The notes below the pieces were generated by a model. That model was not told where the DNA came from and did no database searches. It saw only the letters and a list, made by a program, of their open reading frames with translations. A stretch of 64,000 nt of DNA from Cylicocyclus nassatus (taxonomy: Eukaryota > Nematoda > Chromadorea > Rhabditida > Strongylidae): positions 68,194,371 to 68,258,370 of the forward strand of contig CATQJL010000223.1 of assembly GCA_958299035.1 (NCBI GenBank), given 5' to 3'. Shown one piece after another: positions 56,884 through 64,000 of this stretch. Every line of letters begins with the position of its first letter. Within the stretch, counting starts at the first letter, position 1. The translations under genes and the position numbers were made by a program.

Positions 56884-58767
56884 TAGCATACAGACAAACT
56901 TTGTTAATTTTTGCGTACATTCTTACTTGTACAGGAGCTTGAAGCTTCTATTTCCGATAACAAAATCGCAACAGATTCAAGCTCTATGAAGGGAAATAAC
57001 GTGCACAAGTTAGCCCATCACACTTTTACGAGCTGATATGCTTAAAGACACAACTAATTTAATGCGATCTTTAATCTTTAACCTTGAAACTCTTTTTAAA
57101 AATTCCATTTCTTATTTGAAAGTAGAAAAAAGCTCTTTTAACGCGTTCAGCTATCGCATTGTAATGAGATCAAAATCCTACGCTGAACCTAGCCGAAAAG
57201 CGGATAGAGATTCCAGGACAAAAATCTGTGATTGTTAAGGGCACCTTCTTGCTACACCTTGTTATCACATTCATTGTTACCATGTTTGCATGTATCGAGT
57301 GATGTTTATTTGGAAGCTGTATACAGAGCCTATAAAAGTGCACGTAGCGTCAAATAGCGCATGCCTGCTACTTTGGCAAAAATTGGCCAAGTTATAAAGT
57401 GTCTAATGGATTATCAGAATTTTGAGACCTGAGAGGGAGTAACGGTTTGAAACAGAATGCATCACTTCATTGTTCTGCGCAACCTAACAAACACAGTACC
57501 AATCGTGTTAGCATGTGCCCGTAACAAGCGACCACAATTTATTAGGGCGAATAGGAAGTAATGAGACATTTAAAAAAATTTCTTCTTTCTCGAAAAGGAG
57601 AAATGACAAAAGGCTTCAACTTTGATAAATTATAGGAAACACCACTTTTGTACACACTACCTATATAAGATTTACATGCTCAGTAATCTACACTCTTGCT
57701 GAAATGCTAAGTCAACCTCTTCGACCAAGTGAACTTTAAGCAACGTCTGCACAGTAGAACGCTTGAGGAACACCCAAGGTGCTACCATTGCTGCAGTAGC
57801 TGAGGAGACAATTACCAAATCTACGAAACGTTTGTGGTAGTAGCGCTTGAAACTCAAAGATGTGGTCATTAGCAGCGCAATTCTTCAAGTTTTGTGCATT
57901 TTTTACCTGAAATTGCAAAAAACTTCCTCATAGTCTACACATATTGTAAAAAGCATGAGGAGCTGTTTCGAATTTGTTATGGACAGAAGTGGCTTGTTAA
58001 CAACGGCGCACCCCTTGTATTACTTCTGCCAAGTTTGGTTTAAATCTCAACTTAATCTCATTTTTTCTCTATTTTGCAGAAACATGAAGAAGGGCTTAAA
58101 TCAAATAGTATATGAGCATTACTTGACTGTTATTGATTTAGTAGCCATGTTTGATCTTGTTGATGAACTACTACGATTTTGTTTGTGAGCTAACCAGTTG
58201 ACGAATTCCGTTGCGACGGGTTTGCATAGTTAATCATCTAGCCTCCAGAAAATGACATACAAAAAGTCAAAAGAAGTCGAAAAGGTTATAAATTGAAGTC
58301 ATAGTTATTTTATTTGAAACCATGCTCAGCTATCCCTTCCTGCCTGTTTCTCAGCTCTGCAGCGCTAAAATGCGAAAAAATCAATAAATTGATAGAGCCT
58401 ATTCCGTTGAGAAAGCTTACTGATACTCGTCCAAGTCGAAGTTTTTGTGTGCAAAGTCCGGCCTATCCATTATTTTTTTTACATTTTAAACTGTCATAAC
58501 AATATACTTGAGCAAAAAACGCCAAAAACCAATAAATAAATAGCGCCATTGAATGATTTTCGGTGAAAGTGCGGTGCTTTTCGGTGCTTAGTGAACACCC
58601 GCCCCACCACAAAGTTTATGTGTGCAAAGTTCCATGCAAGTTCCATAATTCTTTGTCCAAATCTTATATAGGTATTGATATTCAATAATGTAAAGTTTTG
58701 ATTATCCAACTATCAAACTTTTCGAGATCTCAGGTGTTCAAACACTCAAATTTTCGAATCACTCGCA
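56884..58767. other. Interval without a firm gene
   Basis: On the plus strand a strong acceptor CTATTTTGCAG (58069-58079) precedes a frame NMKKGLNQIVYEHYLTVI, DLVAMFDLVDELLRFCL ending at 58188. No convincing upstream exon was found, so it is mentioned as a possible terminal exon only. Confidence 0.25.
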
Positions 58768-59166
58768 TTTAAAAGCAGCGAGATTTTCGAAATGAAGTTT
58801 TTTGTTTACTTGGGGTAATTCGAGGCTCTGATTCCAAAAATCCATCTTGAAGCGCGGAAATGGCAAAAACCACGATTTAACAAGGCCTCCAATTCCGAAT
58901 TTGGACGAGTGCAGCACGTCCCGCCATGGTTGGAGAGGCAGAATTGGTGCGGGACCTTGCAGTTATAACATTGCGGCATGCCTTTTCTGACAGGTCAGGG
59001 AGAAGGGAAGCTCTTACGCGTAATAGAATCTTGCGCGTAACAGGATTTTCTAGGCCATGGCAGAATGCTGTGCGCTCGGACCTGCTCTGTTCTCAAGTTT
59101 GGGGTACAAGCAACTTTTTATGCCAAAATTTTGGGATGTTTGATTTTGGCGAGCTGTTGCCTTTAA
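58768..59166. mobile_element. TTTAAAGGCAG-related MITE (diverged)
   Basis: It begins TTTAAAAGCAGCGAGATTTT and ends TTTTGGCGAGCTGTTGCCTTTAA. Size (about 400 bp) and ends match the family; the interior has GCGTAATAGAATCTTGCGCGT repeats. Confidence 0.6.
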
Positions 59167-59662
59167 GTGATTTATACAAAAAATCAAATAGTCATTCAAT
59201 TCGGCTTAAAGTATAGAGTATGATGCGTTTTTGATACAGTGGTTTCAAGAAAGGTTTTATTTGAGTAATCCAGCGTTGTATGCAACTAACACTTGGAAAC
59301 AATTAGAGAATTTTACCCACTTTGATTTTTTGTTAAACTAATTTTTTTACGCATTTGTATCGAGGAAACACCGGATAAGTGCAATGAAAAAAATTATAAC
59401 TAATCGTTATGCGATCTGCGGATCAGATGCGTTCAATTATGACATGGGAGAAAAGGCGCTAATGAATTATTCTAAACTTTATTGAAAGTGGGGGTAAAAT
59501 TCAAATGGAGGAATGTGTAAGTTGTAGAATCTATCGCAAAAGTGTGAGAAAGTTGAGTGAGCATCAATTTCACATCTCATTTGTTTCCCGCGCATTCAAT
59601 TCCTTTTCTTCTAATGATCTAAAAGCAGGGGAAATTTCATATTTTCTTTATTCATTCTTATA

Positions 59663-60545
59663 TTAGGTTGTCCCTAAAGTTTTGACGCTTCATTTCAGCG
59701 CTCACTAAAACTCACAGAACACCAGCCCATAAACGTTCTAGGTACCATTTGATTTAGGTTTTCATCCCCTTTCCTACAGCTATATTTGCTCTCTGACCTA
59801 CCCTGTCTTTGCAATGTTATCGCCATGGCTTTTTGAGCAGCTCAACATTAACGCCAAATCTTTCCTGAATTTTGAAAATCTCTATCCTGAGATTTCTGAG
59901 GAGCGCCGGCAACTATTATGTAGAGCAAAGCTTTGGCTACATTTTACCCATTCTAGATTACGTGGGTCACATTTACCAAGTCCGTTATAATAATTTATTT
60001 AATAAAAACCGCGGCTTTTTGATTACGTTTGCCACGTAAAAGTACCGAAAATTCCAAAAAGCTGCTTTTTTGAAGACAATCAAACTGGTTAATGTTGCAT
60101 AAATAGTGTTCAATAAGAACCATATTGCAAATCGCAGAATCTTCAGAAGTTTTTATGTTTTGGCTCCAATTGCGTGTTTCATGACTTTGCCAAAAATCGA
60201 GACCTCCGAAGATATAACGTTTTGAAGCGGAAATCAGCAGATTAGTGAAATCTAAAAGTATCATCTTGTAGTCCGAGAAATGCTCTATTTAATCTTTACT
60301 TAACCCTTTCCGAAAGTTTGAAATGAAATATTCAAAAATTAGCCGAACTGTGAGCAGACAAAAGTGGCGGGTGAAGAATTTTAGCAATTATCAAAGAAAG
60401 CATACAGGATTGTGGTTCGAAAGTGTAACGGCAAGAAAGAGAAGGAAAAGCTGCGTCGAATACACGCTAAAGCTCTTTCAGATCTTCATTATGCCTGGTC
60501 TTATAGTGGTCTGAAAGAACCGACAAAACTTTCGTGACGACCTAA
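59663..60545. mobile_element. Non-autonomous mariner-like element
   Basis: It begins TTAGGTTGTCCCTAAAGTTT and ends AAACTTTCGTGACGACCTAA, with TA at both sides (59661-59662, 60546-60547). The termini match the mariner consensus. The 883-bp interior contains no intact transposase; only fragments similar to the interior of 52808 are seen (GTAGAGCAAAGCTTTGG). Confidence 0.8.
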
Positions 60546-60679
60546 TAGTATGAGCGACTCAGGCAAAAATATGATGGAGGAAATCTACGTCAAGATAGTT
60601 GAAACAATGACAAAGAATTTAATATCAAAGCAGCAATTTGTGAAAAAAATTAGCCTGAAAAAGCACAACATTATATGTG

Positions 60680-62310
60680 AAGAACAATTCAATGATGAAA
60701 GCAGTAGTCCGTTAGAACAGCTTTGATTTGCGCAAGTTTTAACAAAAACATCCGCATTCTAATCAACCTGTCAAGATCAATCATGGGTGTGTTTACGAAA
60801 CAGTTTTTCCTCACTTCCTTGTCAAACAGCACAGTTCTACCTAAAGCGCACCAAGTTACAGCGTTTCTACGCTCGGAGAGATCTCCCGAATGCATTTAAC
60901 CTTCAAATGTTTGTTTACGAGCTATCAAATGCTCAAGCTTTTGCGGTCTCACGCAGTCTCAAATCTTCCAGTCCCGATCTTTCACAGCGAATATCAAACT
61001 CCGGCAACGGATTGTACACAAATCTGGCTTTTCGCGTCAGCAAATTTGTGGTGAAGCTGCTTTGAATTTTTTCTATCCGGGCAACTTAGGTCAAGGAACG
61101 ATTGAAAATGACAGTAACATGTTTAACTAACGGTCGAATGTAAGCCTTGTACGATCGGATTAGAATTTCTATGTCATTAGTAGTTAAAGGTTAGAGCAGT
61201 ATGTGGTCGTCATCTTTCCCAGCAGTTTTCTTACAAAATCTGTTGATCGAAAGCTTATTATTCATTGAGAGTTCCGAGTCAGTCACTCCATCTACATACT
61301 TAGTCACTTTTCCATCTAGCTGATAGAAGTATTTAACGTCATTGGATTTTATGAGCTGTAATTTCGTCTTTCTCTGGGGAATGGGTAAACCTATTCTCAT
61401 GACCGCTTGACCACGAACATCTAGGCCCGTATGCACGTACATCCACGGGAAGAGAAGGGATCTGAAAGGGACGCGTCGTATCTCCCTATTCTGATATCTT
61501 TCTTCTTCTTTCTATATCTGTGTTTTAATAGTTCTCATACTCTGATACCTGCGCGTAAAAGGTTGCCAGGGTACTGTCATACAAGATCAGAATGTCACTA
61601 TCTTGCGTGATCCCTTGGGGATTCCCAGGGGATTACCTTTTTGAACTCATACATCTCCCTAAGAATTTAATGAAAACACGGAAATTGTAGTGAAGATCTT
61701 GCTAAACATGACATATATGGTCCTGCTAAACATGTTTATAGTAAAACCAAATGAAATTTCAGGATATCAAAATCTTGATAAACCACTGCCCCGGAGTAAG
61801 AATTATCAAAAAATTTTCAGTTTTCAGAGATAGAGAAAGAAAAGTAGAGATATCTAGAGTAGCAAGATATGACGCGTTCCCTCTCAGATCCCCTCCGCTC
61901 TCCGCGTGAATGTACTTGCATAAGGCTTTATAGCTTCTTGCACCCTATTTTGTCTCATAGCCCTGTTACTGCGCTATGAAGTTTGCAATCATCAGCAAAT
62001 GCATTGCATGAACCTCATTGCTAACAAGCTTCGGTATTCAATAATATAAATATTAAATAGAACTGAAGAAAGAATCCTTCCGGGAGAAACTTTATTAGTC
62101 AAAGATCGAGAAATGAAAAAAGCTTCAATCACACAAATATGAAAGTGCTCTGGACAGAAAGGCTTGAATCTAAAGAGCATTGGCGAAAAAGAAAAACAGA
62201 GGAAGGACACACATCCAAACTTCTTGCTTGTAGATAGTTTTTCGTGCAACCTTATATAAGACCTCAATAGAACTAAGACATACAAGTTCAGTGGCCTTAC
62301 CAGCATGTAA
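60680..62310 (-). pseudogene. CR1/L2-like reverse transcriptase remnant with MITE insertion
   Basis: In minus-strand order: NKVSPGRILSSVLFNIYI near 62070 (the usual GV-Q-GSVLSPLLFN block); a CKLHSAVTGL block at about 61960; VKYFYQLDGKVTKYVDGV and TDSELSMNNKLSINRF at 61230-61360 (usual DLGV-D--LSF region); NDIEILIRSYKAYIRPLV at 61110-61170 (usual R-YKTYIRP); then FTTNLLTRKARF and LEDLRLRE at about 60950-61060. Numerous stops and frameshifts are present. The element is interrupted at about 61450-61900 by an inverted-repeat insertion. It may be the same broad family as the fragment at 609-1315. Confidence 0.85.
61453..61908. mobile_element. MITE inserted in CR1-like element
   Basis: The left end GAAGGGATCTGAAAGGGACG, CGTCGTATCTCCC matches the reverse complement of the right end AGATATGACGCGTTCCCTCT, CAGATCCCCTCC. 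The arms are about 70 bp. A related end (GAGATGTGACGCGTCCCTCC) is at 17208-17227. Its position splits the reverse transcriptase blocks at 61440 and 61950, so it inserted after the retrotransposon. Confidence 0.75.
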
Positions 62311-62439
62311 AGAACGTGTTCAACCGTTTATGGATTACAGCATTGCCGTCATAAACAAATTCTTTTTTTTTGAAACCCATGCTGTGCGAGGGCTATGATA
62401 TGCAGCTTTACGGTAGTCATCTTAGCAGATATCATACCA

Positions 62440-62650
62440 AACATGCTTTATATTATCGAGGTCTTCTTGAAACGCTGATCATAAATATATGTTTATTATT
62501 ATGCCAAGCGACTATCTGGGAAGAGTTATGAGCGTTCAAATGTGCATAAGTGTTCTGTGGCGCATATTCTACAAAATAGGTTTTTTCAGAAACGCTTACT
62601 TAGGTTTTTGGTGAATGTGCTTTTTCCTTGTAATCAAAATAACCATAGAC
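62440..62650. mobile_element. Partial second copy of the 37626 MITE family
   Basis: AAACGCTGATCATAAATATA, CGACTATCTGGGAAGAG, GTTCAAATGTGC and CTTAGGTTTTTGGTGAA align with the arms of 37626-38043. Only one arm is present. Confidence 0.65.
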
Positions 62651-63765
62651 ACTGAAAATCCGTGCCATCAGGCTGCCTTTTAAGCCTGCCTAATTCCATG
62701 TTGTTCAATTGTATGCAATCATATTACGGTGTTTTGCCGACCAATTTCAGCATAATATACTACTATGATGCAATAACAATTTGATAAATGTTTATCGCGA
62801 TTATGATGTTGTGATATGATGTAATATTGTAATAGTAAACGGCGATACCATAGATGTTGTATCTCCTGCAGAAGCAAGAATTTCTCATGGCGATGCTGTT
62901 GATCCGCCTGCAGAGTTGTGACACGCTTGCAAAAGCCGTCTTCCTCTTCATGGAAAGGGCACACCTCATTTATCCGGCATACCACCGTCCCATCGCAAAA
63001 ACCTGGATTTTAGAATAAGGCCGCAGGCAGGAACCTCAGAATAAGAGGTATATTGGGCTTCACAATACTGAGAGTTATGAGTGCTAGTGAAAAAATTCAA
63101 TCGCACTAGTGTATGAGCACAAAAATTGGGAATTTAATCCTGATTTATGTTTAGGTTCGTAACAAGCAGATAACACTAAATTCACAGAAATAACGTAAGT
63201 ATACTTAGCCTTTTTTGGTTGTACGTTATTTTTTATTGCACTGCACAAGGTTTCAATTATGAATTCTATAGCAATCCCAAACAAACAAGAGGGAGCGGTG
63301 GATGAAAACAACAAGCATGAAGCATGTTAAATACAAGTATCAAGAATAAATCAAATTTACAAACAAAAACAAAACACAAAAGCAAAACACAATTGAAAAC
63401 CGTTTCGTTCCGGGACGGAATTTATAATAAAGTTCTAGTACAGCCCTTCCCGGAACTTGTCCGTAAGGAGGGAGGGCTCCTGGTAAAAATGAACATGTAA
63501 GTAAATGATTGAACGCGGTGAATACATGCCACATGATTGTTGATGATTATGATGATTGTGGTGCGATGGGCATCGTTGACCAAACACGTTGATTGCCTAG
63601 AAATATTATAGTGCATTAGTGTGATCGAAAACAATATCAATCGCGGAAAATGGAATGTTTGCGAAAAGAGAAAGATAGCAACACATAAACACAAGTTGAA
63701 TGAAATATGATAGCACAGTTACGACCAAAAAATTGTAAAGAACAGAGATGATAAGCTAACACTAT
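62651..63765. other. No gene assigned
   Basis: Short frames only. AT-rich with A-rich tract at 63355-63400. Confidence 0.4.
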
Positions 63766-64000
63766 AAAGGGTGCCCCAAACTAATGTGCACACTGTTTGA
63801 CGTTAATCTTCCTTACTTTGATATCCTCCGCCGATCATCTGTTACAATCTGTAGCGCAGGCTTGAACTTAGATCTACAGTATGGAGCAAATCACCGATCC
63901 GTTTTCCTTAGTGTAGGATTACGGTAGGAACTTGGACAAGATTTTAGGCCATTGACGGCCATATCTTGCCTCAAAAACAAAACCAAACAAGTTAAGTTTT
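63766..64000 (+). mobile_element. MITE with GGGTGCCCC ends (copy 3, cut by window end)
   Basis: After a TA, AAGGGTGCCCCAAACTAATG, ATCTACAGTATGGAGCAAATC and AGGATTACGGTAGGAACTTG follow the same order as 17832 and 29987. The right half lies outside the window. Confidence 0.75.

Overview
This window looks like eukaryotic, animal genomic DNA, most likely from a nematode. That is inferred from three things: T-rich 3' splice sites of the TTTTCAG, TTTTTACAG or TTTGCAG type with introns of about 60-100 nt; degenerate RTE-type and CR1/L2-type non-LTR reverse transcriptases; and a great density of short inverted-repeat elements. No operons, ribosome binding sites or other bacterial features are visible. 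The DNA is AT-rich and gene-poor, and no species can be named from the sequence alone.

Host coding content is sparse. The best-supported gene is a two-exon minus-strand gene for an 86-residue secreted, lysine/arginine-rich, four-cysteine peptide (19692-20012), with an AATAAA signal 52 nt after the stop. Next is the 3' end of a minus-strand gene with an EGF-like cysteine cluster spliced to a single membrane helix (28213-28520). A 181-codon open frame (4668-5212, +) is the longest non-repetitive one. Two further exon groups are weaker: a terminal exon at 15542-15693 (+) and minus-strand exons at 32350-32925. None of these could be assigned a biochemical function.

Most of the window is mobile DNA. 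0-9 kb: CR1-like RT remnant, two facing tRNA-derived SINE heads, a 1,987-bp foldback element with a perfect 8-bp target duplication, and a GC-rich MITE. 9-14 kb: inverted repeats, a 36-bp perfect hairpin, and a composite element enclosing a 172-bp tandem array and adjoining Helitron-like ends. 17-20 kb: three MITEs and the secreted-peptide gene. 22-28 kb: a hAT-like element apparently split by an inversion, then 2.6 kb of satellite with a 606-bp higher-order period running directly into a Ty3/BEL integrase C-terminus. 30-43 kb: further MITEs, palindromes and a simple tandem array. 43-45 kb: RTE remnant and a hAT MITE with an 8-bp duplication. 48-64 kb: a 2.3-kb long-TIR element, a SINE, the TTTAAAGGCAG MITE cluster, mariner-like elements and a CR1-like RT invaded by another MITE.

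The most notable system-level feature is the abundance of large, nearly perfect inverted repeats. If transcribed they would form long double-stranded RNA and could feed small-RNA pathways. That is inference; no expression information is available here.
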